This document shows positions 5,777 to 15,000 of a DNA stretch of 24,891 bases, piece after piece (position 1 is the stretch's first letter; each line of letters begins with the position of its first letter). The notes beneath the pieces were generated by a model. That model saw nothing but the letters and a program-made list of their open reading frames with translations. It was not told the origin of the DNA and searched no databases. The stretch is from Akkermansiaceae bacterium UBA6138 (lineage in GTDB: Bacteria; Verrucomicrobiota; Verrucomicrobiia; Verrucomicrobiales; DEV007), in assembly GCA_002422425.1 (NCBI GenBank), contig DIVG01000020.1:1-24891 (forward strand), read 5' to 3'. The position numbers and the translations under genes are program-made.

Positions 5777-7045
5777 ATGAAAATCATCCTGCTCTTTCTT
5801 TCCCTTTTTCTCACGGCCACGTTCGGACTGGCGCAGGACCAGGCCGCGCCGAAGCCGCTCCTCATCAAAAACGCCCGCGTCGCCGTGATCGGTGACAGCA
5901 TCACGGAGCAGAAGCTGTATTCAAAGTACATCGAGACCTACCTCCTCGCCTGCACCGGACGTCAGGACATTACGGTTTTCCAGTTCGGCTGGAGCGGCGA
6001 ACGCGCCGACGGTTTTGCCAATCGCCTCGCCAATGACCTTGCGGTCTTCGGTCCCACTGTCGCGACGACCTGCTACGGCATGAACGACGGCAGCTACCAG
6101 CCTTACAACGAAGCGATCGGCAAGGCCTACGAGACAAACATGCGCCGCATCATCGAAGGACTCAAGGCGGCCGGAGTCGCCCACATCGCGCTCGGCTCGC
6201 CAGGCGGCGTCGATCCTGACTTTTTTACCCGCCTCGACGGCAAGGTCTACAACGGGACGCTCGCGCAACTCCGCGACATCGCCGGACGTCTCGCCGAAGA
6301 GAACGGCCTCAACTTCGCCAATGTCTACGACAACATGATGGAGGTCCTGCCCGGGTCCAAGGCAGCCCTCGGCGCGACCTATGCTCCCTTCGGCGGCGAC
6401 GGCTTCCACCCCGCCTCGGCCGGCCAGTTGCTCATGGCGGGGGCCTTTCTCAAGGCGCTCGGTCTCGATGGGGAGATCGGCACGATCAGCATCGACATCG
6501 CCGCGAAAAAAACGACCGCGAGCGAGGGGCACACCGTCGTGAGCGAGGCGGACGGCAGCGTCGAACTCGAGAGCAGCCGCTGGCCTTTCTGCTTCGACGC
6601 GAGCACGACCGATCCCGGCAGCACCCGCAGCATCCTACCCTTCACCGGTTTCAATGACGACCTCAACCGCCTCACCTTGAGAGTGAACGGACTCAAGGCG
6701 GCGAAGGCAACGGTTACCTGGGGCGGAGTCTCGATGGAGTTCACCCGCGAGCAAATCGAGGCCGGGATCAATCTCGCCGCCGTTTTCCCCGCGACGCCCT
6801 TCGACGCGAGCTTCCGCACCCTTATGGAAGCGGTCGCGACGAAGCAGGCCTACGAGACCGTCGCGATCAAGAATCTGGTGACCCATTTCCGCCTCTTCGC
6901 CGAAGACGCGAAGACCGATGCCGAGTTCGCCGCCGCTCTCGCGACGATACGCCAGAAGGTCGCGGACAAACACGCCAAACTCGACGCCGACGTCCGCACC
7001 CGCCTTAAGCCAGTGAAGCACCGCGTGAAAATCGAAGCGCTCTGA
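5777..7045 (+). CDS. Exported SGNH/GDSL-type hydrolase
   Basis: The 422-residue protein starts with a clear signal peptide (MKIILLFLSLFLTATFGLAQ, likely cut after Ala-Gln near 20). An SGNH hydrolase domain follows: block I VAVIGDSITE with nucleophile Ser41, block II Gly near 72 (FGWSGER), block III CYGMND with Asn103, and block V GGDGFHPASAG with Asp208 and His211. Such enzymes cleave esters, often acetyl esters of polysaccharides. The C-terminal 190 residues form a separate domain with a beta-rich start and a helical end rich in Lys/Ala, common in verrucomicrobial and planctomycetal homologues but without a function I can name. The gene starts back to back with the thioesterase region and converges on the DUF1501 gene, with only 11 bases between stops. 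Confidence 0.85.
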   Translation: MKIILLFLSLFLTATFGLAQDQAAPKPLLIKNARVAVIGDSITEQKLYSKYIETYLLACTGRQDITVFQFGWSGERADGFANRLANDLAVFGPTVATTCYGMNDGSYQPYNEAIGKAYETNMRRIIEGLKAAGVAHIALGSPGGVDPDFFTRLDGKVYNGTLAQLRDIAGRLAEENGLNFANVYDNMMEVLPGSKAALGATYAPFGGDGFHPASAGQLLMAGAFLKALGLDGEIGTISIDIAAKKTTASEGHTVVSEADGSVELESSRWPFCFDASTTDPGSTRSILPFTGFNDDLNRLTLRVNGLKAAKATVTWGGVSMEFTREQIEAGINLAAVFPATPFDASFRTLMEAVATKQAYETVAIKNLVTHFRLFAEDAKTDAEFAAALATIRQKVADKHAKLDADVRTRLKPVKHRVKIEAL

Positions 7046-7056
7046 GCGGCCGCGAT

Positions 7057-8463
7057 TCAGAACAACTCCACGAGCGGGCGGCCTTCGTCGAGGAGATTGA
7101 AAGGCCGGCCTTCGCGGTCGATCGCGGCGAGATTGTTGATGCCCATGGCGTGATAGACCGTTCGCGTGATATCGGATGGGCTGAGCGGTTTCTCGTCGGG
7201 GTATTCGCCGTAGCGATCGGTACTGCCGTAGACCTGCCCCCCCTGCACGCCGCCGCCCGCGAAGAGCATGCTCATGCAGGCGGTCCAGTGATCGCGTCCC
7301 GCCCCCTCGACTCCGCCCGAGCGACGGTCGCCGATGAGCGGCTTGCGGCCCATTTCGCTCGAGACGAGCACGAGCGTGTCTTCGAGTAATCCGCGATTGG
7401 CGAGGTCCTCGATCAGCGCCGAATAAGCGCGATCAAACTCAGGGAGGAGATCCTCTTTGAGACAGGCGAAGTTATTCCCGTGCGTGTCCCAGCCTCCCGC
7501 GCTCTTGCACTTGCTGTTGAGGGCGGGGTCTTCTTTCCAAAATACGGTAATGAAGGGGACCTCCGCCTCGACGAGACGCCGCGCCATCAGCAGGCTCATG
7601 CCGTTGATGGTCTGCCCGTAGCGCTCGCGCAGGGCGAGGGGTTCGCTCGCGACATCGAAGGCCGACGCGGTCGAGGCCGAGGCGAGCAGGGAAAAAGCCT
7701 TCTCCTGGAGTGAGTCGATCTGTCCCATTGCGGCGATTTTGTCGAAATCACGCCGCGTGTCATTGAGGGTCTCGAGGAGAGCCCGGCGCTCATCAAGGCG
7801 CACTTTCCCATCCGTCGAGAGACTCAGGGAAGGCGCCTGAAACGTGGTCGGCTGATCCCGGTCTCCGTTGAGATAAAAAGGCTCGTGATCGAGACCGAGT
7901 TTGCCCGCAAACTGCCCCGGTCGGGTAAAGGGCAGCTTGCTCGGCATGTGCGGCAGCGTGATCACCTGCGGCAGCGAGGGATGAGGGTCACGACGCGATC
8001 CCACGACACTCCCCATGAAAGGCCAGTCCGTCCCCTGCGGCTTGCGGTCATTTCCCTGCGTGCGGAAGGTCTGGTCGGGGACGTGGCCGGTGAGGTTGTA
8101 GTAATACCCCGCATGGTGATCGCCCGTCGCCTGTCCGCCATCCGTCACCGAGCGCACGATCGCGAGATGGTGGGCGATCTTGGCCGTCATGGGGAGATGC
8201 TCGCAGAGCTGGATCCCGTCGGCCGATGTCGCGATGGGGCGAAAGGGCGTGCGATACGCACTCGGCGCGTCGGGTTTCATGTCCCAGGTGTCGACCTGGG
8301 AGGCACCGCCGCAGAGAAAAAAGAGGATCGTCGACTTCGCCGGTTTCGACGAACGGGCCGTCGGGAGTCCCGCCGGTGCGCCTGCGGCAAGCCCGCGACC
8401 GAAATGATACCCGGCAAAACCGGCGGTGGAGGCCACCAGAAAAGAACGTCGCTTCAGAGCCAT
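7057..8463 (-). CDS. DUF1501 domain protein, Tat-exported
   Basis: This 468-residue protein starts MALKRRSFLVASTAGFAGYHFGRGLAAG, a twin-arginine signal. The mature part is a full-length DUF1501 protein: FLCGGASQVDTWDMKPDAP near the start, GGQATGDHHAGYYYNLTGH, SEMGRKP, GRDHWTACMSMLFAGGGVQGGQVYGSTD and YPDEKPLSPSDITRTVYHAMGI near the end. The family is related to sulfatase/alkaline-phosphatase folds, is greatly expanded in Planctomycetes and Verrucomicrobia, and has no firmly established activity. It is usually paired with a PSD1 (DUF1549/DUF1553) cytochrome partner gene; none is adjacent here. Its upstream neighbour is an orphan response regulator on the same strand, about 90 bases away. Confidence 0.9.
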   Translation of the reverse strand: MALKRRSFLVASTAGFAGYHFGRGLAAGAPAGLPTARSSKPAKSTILFFLCGGASQVDTWDMKPDAPSAYRTPFRPIATSADGIQLCEHLPMTAKIAHHLAIVRSVTDGGQATGDHHAGYYYNLTGHVPDQTFRTQGNDRKPQGTDWPFMGSVVGSRRDPHPSLPQVITLPHMPSKLPFTRPGQFAGKLGLDHEPFYLNGDRDQPTTFQAPSLSLSTDGKVRLDERRALLETLNDTRRDFDKIAAMGQIDSLQEKAFSLLASASTASAFDVASEPLALRERYGQTINGMSLLMARRLVEAEVPFITVFWKEDPALNSKCKSAGGWDTHGNNFACLKEDLLPEFDRAYSALIEDLANRGLLEDTLVLVSSEMGRKPLIGDRRSGGVEGAGRDHWTACMSMLFAGGGVQGGQVYGSTDRYGEYPDEKPLSPSDITRTVYHAMGINNLAAIDREGRPFNLLDEGRPLVELF

Positions 8464-8555
8464 GGAGGCGATCGTATCTGAATTGCGACACTTCCGTCAG
8501 CCTTCCTTTTGACCGTTATCGCGCCATCCGACAGGTCGATTGGGCTTTCCCGCCC

Positions 8556-9254
8556 TCACAAATCGACCGTCGTGCTCTGGACGCTGCTTTCGATGATACC
8601 CGTCTCGATCGCAAAGCGGGTGAGCCCGGCGGTATCGTGGATATCGAGTTTTTCCATGAGGTTCTGCCGATGTTTTTCGACCGTCTTGATGCTGATGCCG
8701 AGTTCCCACGCGGTCTCCTTGTTTGCTTTGCCCTCGGCGATCAGTTGCAGGACCTCCATCTCGCGGGGACTCAACTCGCAGGCTCCGCCCCGGGGCGGCA
8801 AGCCTCCATTGGCCTTTGCTCTTGTCTCATGATGGTCGAGGCGCTTCCGGATCTCGGGACTGAAGCAGGCCCCGCCTCGATGGACTTCACGAATTGCCTC
8901 CGCGAGCAGGGTCGAAGCCGTCTGTTTCACCAGAAAACCGGCCGCGCCGTAGGTAAGCGCCTGCTTCACGTAGGCATCGTCGCTGTGCGCGGAAAGCATC
9001 AGGACCCGGGTCGAGGGGATACTGCTCAGGATCTGGCGGGTTGCCTCCAGTCCGTTGAGAAGGGGCATGGCGATATCCATGACCACGACATGGGGCCGAT
9101 ACTCCAAGGCGAGGCCCACCGCCTCTCGCCCATTCGCCGCTTCGGCGACGACAAGAAAATCTTTTTCAAGACTGAGGAGAATTCCCAGCCCCTCCCGGAC
9201 AATAGTGTGGTCTTCAGCAATGATGATCGTAATAGGACTCATTTCAAAAACCAT
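8556..9254 (-). CDS. NarL/FixJ-family response regulator
   Basis: It has 232 residues. A receiver domain (about 6-125) carries the acidic pair Glu14/Asp15, the phosphorylation site Asp60 (VVVMDIAMP), Ser88 and Lys110 (GFLVKQ). A LuxR-type helix-turn-helix follows (about 160-222: LSPREMEVLQLIAEGKANKETAWELGISIKTVEKHRQNLMEKL). Such proteins bind DNA as phosphorylated dimers. No histidine kinase gene is in the window, so the partner is elsewhere. A second in-frame ATG at 9242 (MSPITI) is an alternative start, and neither start has a good ribosome-binding site. A 13-base tandem repeat in its upstream region is a possible binding site. It is divergent from the DUF937-like gene. Confidence 0.9.
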   Translation of the reverse strand: MVFEMSPITIIIAEDHTIVREGLGILLSLEKDFLVVAEAANGREAVGLALEYRPHVVVMDIAMPLLNGLEATRQILSSIPSTRVLMLSAHSDDAYVKQALTYGAAGFLVKQTASTLLAEAIREVHRGGACFSPEIRKRLDHHETRAKANGGLPPRGGACELSPREMEVLQLIAEGKANKETAWELGISIKTVEKHRQNLMEKLDIHDTAGLTRFAIETGIIESSVQSTTVDL

Positions 9255-9289
9255 GTGAGCAGCTTACCATGGAATCCGCGTCCGGGGCG

Positions 9290-9315
9290 AGACGGATTTT
9301 ACAGACGGATTTTAC
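9290..9315. repeat. Tandem 13-base direct repeat
   Basis: The sequence AGACGGATTTTAC occurs twice with no spacer (9290-9302 and 9303-9315). It lies between the divergent response-regulator and DUF937-like genes, 36 bases from the former's start and upstream of the latter's putative -35. A perfect tandem repeat in a 131-base intergenic region is consistent with a two-site regulator operator, but no known box is recognised. Confidence 0.5.
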
Positions 9316-9351
9316 GTCCCCGGTTTCGTTCGAAGGGTGCCGATTCACCCC

Positions 9352-9380
9352 TTGCCCGGAGAAGCCGCCCTCGGTATAGT
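9352..9380 (+). promoter_or_regulatory. Sigma-70-type promoter of the DUF937-like gene
   Basis: TTGCCC (9352-9357) and TATAGT (9375-9380, five of six consensus bases) are separated by exactly 17 bases. The ATG follows only five bases after the -10, so the transcript would start at or next to the start codon and carry no leader. Confidence 0.5.
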
Positions 9381-9385
9381 AAAAC

Positions 9386-9877
9386 ATGCCGTCGCTTCTC
9401 GACCAACTCATTCAGGACCATGGAGACGAGATCACACGGAAGATCTCAAGCACCCTTGGTGTTACCCGGGAGGAGGCAGCAGGTGTCCTCTCTGCAACGG
9501 CCCCGGTTGTCCTCGGGCGCTTCGATTCGGCGCAAAGCCCGGTCGCCGGCGAAACGGAAGACCTCGACCAGCTTCTTGAAGGTACCGGTGAGCAGATGAA
9601 CGACCTGATCCGGGAGGAGGTCGGCGTCTCTCCCGAGCAGGCGGCGAAGGTCATCCCGCTGCTTGTCCCCGTCGTTCTGAGGTTTCTCATGCGACGCGTT
9701 CCCTTCGGCAATACGGCGGTGCCGATCATTACTTCGCTGGTAAAACAACAGGGTTACGGATCACTCGATGAACTGGCGCTCCGGCTCGCGCGCCGGTTCA
9801 CACCGTCCCCGGCGACGCCCAGCCTCCCCGCCCGTCTCGGACGCTGGGCCGGAAAATATTTCCCGAGCGGGGATTAA
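9386..9877 (+). CDS. DUF937-like protein
   Basis: The protein has 163 residues with no signal peptide or membrane segment. Residues 1-45 (MPSLLDQLIQDHGDEITRKISSTLGVTREEAAGVLSATAPVVLGRF) follow the pattern of DUF937 proteins: a helix, then a Gly-Val-x-x-x-x-A turn and a helix ending in a Pro-centred segment. A second copy of this pattern appears at about 75-105 (DLIREEVGVSPEQAAKVIPLLVPVVLRFLM), so it looks like two repeats of one helical unit. DUF937 has no established function. A promoter abuts the start. The next gene, for an exported esterase, begins 76 bases downstream on the same strand. Confidence 0.6.
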   Translation: MPSLLDQLIQDHGDEITRKISSTLGVTREEAAGVLSATAPVVLGRFDSAQSPVAGETEDLDQLLEGTGEQMNDLIREEVGVSPEQAAKVIPLLVPVVLRFLMRRVPFGNTAVPIITSLVKQQGYGSLDELALRLARRFTPSPATPSLPARLGRWAGKYFPSGD

Positions 9878-9953
9878 GGCGCGGGGCTTCAGCTTCTCAA
9901 GGATCGGTTCCTCGCCGTTGACTTCATCCGCCGGAAGCGTCAATCATGGTGGC

Positions 9954-11822
9954 ATGGTGACCCGATATTTCCATCTCTTCTCCGCCGTAGCCGCCGCCCT
10001 CGTTTTACCCCTTCCTCTCCGCGGCGAGGTGACGAGGATTGAGATCACCGGGCGTCTCCCCTTCAATGATACCGACTACGAGGAAATTTCGGGCCGACTC
10101 CATTACGCCATCGACCCCGCTCATGAGCGAAATCGGGACATCGTCGATCTTACGCTGGCTCCGGTCGATGGCGACGGGAGGGTCGTTTTTTCCTCCGACT
10201 TCCGGCTTCTGCGTCCCGTCGAGGGCGCGCCCGATGCCGTGGCCGGCTGGATGGAAATGCCGAACCGCGGATCGCGCAGCGGCATGAGCAAATTCATGAT
10301 CCAACACCGCTTTGCCCTGCTCGAAGTGGGTTGGGAATTCGACGTGCCGGCCGATCCGGGAAAGCTCCGCATCGACGTCCCCGTCGCCCGGGAAAAAGAC
10401 GGCTCGGCCATTCGCGGCGCCGTCGAGGCGATCTTCATCGTTGATGAGGCGACGGATTCCTTCACCGTCACCGATCTCGCCGAATACTCCCCGATCGATC
10501 CCGACGGAGTGGCGACCAGCCTAACCGTGAGGTCTCTGTTAAAGGGCCACCTCCCCACCGCTCGCGCGCTCCCGCGCGAGCGGTGGAACCTCGAGGGCAA
10601 CAAGATCACGCTCGAGGGCGGCTTCGAACCCGGCCTCACTTACCACATCACCTGGCAGGCGGAGAATCCCCCCATCGCCGGACTCGGCTTTGCCGCGATC
10701 CGCGAAGCGGCGGCTTGGTTGAAACACGGCGAGGATTCCCTCGCGCCCGTGCCGCATCTCTACGCCTTCGGAGCCTCTCAATGCGGCCGATTCCTCCGCG
10801 ACTTTGTCTATCGGGGCTTCAACACCGACACCGCCGATCGCCTCGTCCTTGACGGCATCATCCCCCACATCGCGGGAGCCGGACGCCTCGATCTCAACCG
10901 TCGCTGGTCGACTCCGCGCGAGCTGGCACTCTTTCGTGCAGCCTCTTATCCTTTCGCCGATAGGGCTGTTCCCGACCCTATTAGCGGGCTCAGCGAGGGC
11001 ATCCTCGAAAACCGGCGCGTGACCCATCGGCCCCGCATTTTCTACACAAACACCGCCGCCGAGTATTGGGGCGCCGGCCGTGTTGCCGCCCTCGTCCACA
11101 CCGATCCCGAGGGCAAAGAGGACCTCGACCTCCCCGACGACGTGCGCCTCTACGTCTTCGCCGGGACACAGCACGGTCCGTCCGCTTTCCCGCCCGCCTC
11201 TCCCGGAGCCGGAGCCCCTTTCACTAATCCTGTCGACTTCCGCCCCGCCCTCCTCGCTCTGCGTCTCGCGATGCATCGCTGGGTCAGCGAAGGGATCGAG
11301 CCTCCCGCCAGCGCCTACCCTCGCCTCGCCGACGGTAGCCTCGTCCCCGTCGCAGAGGTCGCTTTTCCAGAGATCCCGGGGATAAAATCACCTCGCGAGC
11401 TTCGGGCCGGACCCCGTATGGCCAATCCCCTCCATCCCGGCGGAGCCGGAGCCGCCCGCGCTCTGCCTCTTCTCGTGCCCCAGGTCGATGCCGACGGCAA
11501 CGACCTCGCCGGCATCCGTCTCCCCGAAGTCGCCGTCCCCCTCGCCACCGCGACCGGCTGGATCTTCCGGCCCGCCGAAATGGGAGCGCCCGACGAATTG
11601 CTTCCCGTCCTGCGCGGTTCATGGATTCCCTTTCCCAAAACCAAGGCGGACCGGGAAACAACCGGCGACCCGCGTCGCTCACGCGAAGAGCGCTACAAGG
11701 ACGCCGCCGATTTTCTCAGCCGGACGCGCGAGGCTGCGGAGGCGCTGGTGGCGGGAGGGTATCTGCTGCCCGGGGAGGTTGATGAGGCGGTTGAGAAGGC
11801 GCGGGCGAGGTGGGATTGGTAA
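9954..11822 (+). CDS. Exported alpha/beta-hydrolase domain protein (Abhydrolase_10-like)
   Basis: It is a 622-residue protein. I chose the ATG at 9954 because a signal peptide follows at once (MVTRYFHLFSAVAAALVLPLPLRGE); the frame is open further upstream to 9768 but overlaps the preceding gene and reads as shadow sequence. The N-terminal 250 residues are beta-rich. The nucleophile elbow is YAFGASQCGRFLRDFVYRG with Ser275; homologues usually read GxSQSGR, so the Cys is a local variation. Later come the segment VLDGIIPHIAGAGR and FAGTQHGPS, the latter a plausible catalytic His region. This matches the Abhydrolase_10 family of putative secreted esterases, whose substrates are unknown. A charged helical C-terminus (about 570-622) follows. 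Confidence 0.78.
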   Translation: MVTRYFHLFSAVAAALVLPLPLRGEVTRIEITGRLPFNDTDYEEISGRLHYAIDPAHERNRDIVDLTLAPVDGDGRVVFSSDFRLLRPVEGAPDAVAGWMEMPNRGSRSGMSKFMIQHRFALLEVGWEFDVPADPGKLRIDVPVAREKDGSAIRGAVEAIFIVDEATDSFTVTDLAEYSPIDPDGVATSLTVRSLLKGHLPTARALPRERWNLEGNKITLEGGFEPGLTYHITWQAENPPIAGLGFAAIREAAAWLKHGEDSLAPVPHLYAFGASQCGRFLRDFVYRGFNTDTADRLVLDGIIPHIAGAGRLDLNRRWSTPRELALFRAASYPFADRAVPDPISGLSEGILENRRVTHRPRIFYTNTAAEYWGAGRVAALVHTDPEGKEDLDLPDDVRLYVFAGTQHGPSAFPPASPGAGAPFTNPVDFRPALLALRLAMHRWVSEGIEPPASAYPRLADGSLVPVAEVAFPEIPGIKSPRELRAGPRMANPLHPGGAGAARALPLLVPQVDADGNDLAGIRLPEVAVPLATATGWIFRPAEMGAPDELLPVLRGSWIPFPKTKADRETTGDPRRSREERYKDAADFLSRTREAAEALVAGGYLLPGEVDEAVEKARARWDW

Positions 11823-12014
11823 GTGCGTGCCCCTGGTAGGCCACCTTGATGCCGACCCGGTGCGTCCGGTCCGTCTTCCGGTCATGTATTTGTCATTCCT
11901 ATCGACGGATGACGTGTCAAAGGGCCGGCTTCCAAACTCGATATTTCGTGCCTTTGTGGCAGGTTGAGGTAGTGAATGACGTTATGAAGTGATGACCCCT
12001 TCCTGATTCCTGAC
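11823..12014. other. Intergenic region before the PVC-type dehydrogenase gene
   Basis: I see no gene, no clear promoter consensus and no strong hairpin in these 192 bases. The following ATG has no Shine-Dalgarno sequence before it. Confidence 0.4.
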
Positions 12015-15000
12015 ATGATTAAAAAAGCGCTCTCCCTTCTTCTCCTCTTTTTCGTCTCCTCTGCCGAACCGGAAGATTTCCCCGAGATTCGCAACAGCGA
12101 ACCGGACCGGAACGCGAATCCTCCCTCGTCGGAGGAAGCCTTGAAAATGTTCGACCTTCCCGGGGAGTTCACCGCGAATCTCTTTGCCTCGGAGCCCGAG
12201 GTGCAGAATCCCATCGCGATGACCTGGGACGGGCGAGGTCGTCTCTGGATCGCCGAGAATTACACGTATGCGGAACGGCAGACCCGCTTTGACCTCTCGA
12301 TGCGGGACCGGGTCCTCATTTTCGAAGACACCGATCACGATGGCAAAGCGGACAAGCGCACTGTCTTCACGGACAAGGTCAGCATGCTTACGAGCGTCGA
12401 GGTGGGACGCGGTGGTGTCTGGCTGATGTGCCCGCCCCAGTTGCTTTTCGTTCCCGATGCCGACGGTGATGATGTCCCCGATGGTGATCCTGTCGTGGTG
12501 CTCGACGGGTTCACCGTGGCCGGGGCGAACTACCACAACTTCGCCAACGGCCTCCGCTGGGGACCGGACAGCTGGCTCTACGGTCGCGTCGGTCACTCCT
12601 GTCCCGGTCGTGTCGGAGTCCCCGGCACGCCGGACGAGGAGCGCATCCCGATGAAGGGCGGGATCTGGCGGTTTCACCCCGGGAAGAAGGTCTTCGAGAT
12701 GGTCACTCACGGGACGACCAACCCCTGGGGGCACGACTGGGACCGCCACGGCGAACTGTTTTTCATCAACACGGTCAACGGGCATCTCTGGCACGGCATC
12801 TCCGGCGCACATTTCAAGGAAAGCTCGGGTGCCGATCCGAATCCCTTTTTTTACGAGCGGCTCGACATGCACGCCGATCACTGGCACTTTGATACCTCGG
12901 GCAAGTGGAGTGAATCCCGCGACGGCGCAGCTGATGCCTTCGGTGGGGGGCATGCCCACATCGGGATGATGATCTATCAGGGCGAGGCATGGCCCGAAAA
13001 GTTCCACGATCGCCTTTTCACTCTCAACATGCACGGGTTCCGCACCAACGTGGAGCGTCTCGACCGCGAGGGGAGCGGCTTCGTCGGACGCCATGAGCCG
13101 GACATTTTTCTGACAAAGGATAAATGGTTCCGCGGCATCGACATTCGACCGGGTCCTGATGGTGCTGTCTATCTGCTGGACTGGAGCGATACCGGTGAGT
13201 GTCACGACCACACCGGGGTGCACCGCACGAGCGGCCGGATTTATCGTATCCGGTATGGCGGGGGGGACGCGCCGCGTCTGATGCCAGCTGACGGGAATCT
13301 GACTGCGGGTTTTGTCACTGCGGCGATGAAGGATCCCGATCCCTGGCTCGACCGGCAGATCCGTGTGCGGCTCGGCGGGGAAGGGGAGTCGGCGGAATGG
13401 ACATCGCTCTTCACAACAATGCTCGGGGAGAAGGGTGACTCTGTCCTGCGCCTGCGGGCTTTGTGGAATCTGCGGGCGATGGGCAGCCCGATCGATCTCC
13501 TCACTCTGCTCGAGGATCCGGACGAGAGGCTGCGACTCTGGGCGGTCCGGCTCCTCGTCGAGGACCAGCCCATCGATGCTCTGACCGGTCCGGTGAAAGG
13601 CCGCCTCCCGGCACCGCTCGCGGACGATCTTTTTGTCCGATTCCTCGGGATGGCGGAGAACGATGAGTCGGCGGCGGTGCGTCTCGCTCTCGCCTCGTTA
13701 CTGCAGCGGCTCCCTTTTGCCCAGCGTGCTCCTCTCGGGAAGAAGCTTGCCGCGCGTGAGGAAGATGCGGACGACCACAACCTGCCTCACCTCGTCTGGT
13801 TCGGGATAAGTCCTCTCGGTGAGGCTGATCCCGCCTCGCTTGCGGGTATCGCGGAGACTTGCGTGTGGCCAAAGACGCTGCGCTGGATCGCCCGCCGTCT
13901 CGCCGCTGAGATGGAGAAAAACCCGGCCGCGTTCGAGTGGCTTCTCACGATGGCGTCGAAGCGGGAAACGGCCGCGCAGTTCGCCCTGCTCTCGGGCGTG
14001 AGCGAGGGATTACAGGGCTGGCAAAAGGCGACCAGGCCGGCAAGCTGGGACGCCCTCGTCGCGGTGATCGAGTCGAAGTCTGACGAGGCGCTCACCGGAT
14101 TGGTGCGCGAACTCAGTGTGCTCTTCGGCGACGGGCGTGCTCTCGACGAGATCAGGGCGCTGGTGATGAACGAGGACGCCGATCTCGCGATGCGCAGGAC
14201 GGGCCTTGAGACTATCATCACAAAACGGCCCGGCGACCTGCGTCAACTCTGCGAGAGGCTTTTGGACAATCGTCATCTCAACGTCACGGCGGTCAAGGGA
14301 CTTGCCCTCTATGATGACGAGGCTCTCGGGGAATCACTGGCGAAGCGCTATACGAAATTCGACCCTGCCGCCCGTCCTGCGCTGATGGAAGTGCTTGTCT
14401 CGCGTCCGGCCTGGGCGCTCGCGGTGTTGAAAGCGGTCGAATCGGGTGTGATCCCGAAGGCGGATCTTTCGGCCTTTCACGCCCGCCAGATCAGCGCCTT
14501 CGAGGATGAGTCGCTGCGATCGGAACTCGTCCGGGTCTGGGGCGAAGTGCGGGAATCGGCGGAGGACAAGCGCAAGCTCATCGAAGACTGGACTGCCAAA
14601 CTCACCCCGGAACGTCTCGCCTCGGCGAACCTCAGCCGCGGACGCCAGCTCTACGCGGGGATCTGTGGCGCCTGTCACGTGATGTATGGTGAGGGGGGTA
14701 AAATCGGTCCCGACCTCACCGGATCCAATCGCAACGACCTCGGCTACTTGCTCGAGAACATCCTCGATCCCGGCGCGGTCGTCAGTGCCGATTATCGCAT
14801 GAGCCTCCTCACTCATGCTGACGGTCGTGTCCTCACCGGCGTCGTTGGTGAGGAAAACGACCGTACCCTGAAGCTGCGCCAGACGACGGGTGAGATCGTG
14901 TTGGAGAAGAGCGAGGTCGCCAAACGCGAGGTCGTCCCCGTCTCAATGATGCCCGAGGGACTGCTCCTCGCCTTTGATGAGGCACAGGTCGTGGATCTGA

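Noticed and set aside
8226..9599. Plus-strand open frame of 457 codons
   Set aside because: It lies antisense to the DUF1501 and response-regulator genes and overlaps the DUF937-like gene; its translation has no domain and an Arg/Ser/Pro-rich shadow composition.
9768..9953. Upstream extension of the Abhydrolase_10-like gene
   Set aside because: The extra 62 codons overlap the DUF937-like gene and lack protein character; the signal peptide starts at the internal ATG at 9954.
11982..13223. Minus-strand open frame of 413 codons
   Set aside because: It is antisense to the PVC-type dehydrogenase, whose motifs are unmistakable; long antisense frames are expected at this GC content.
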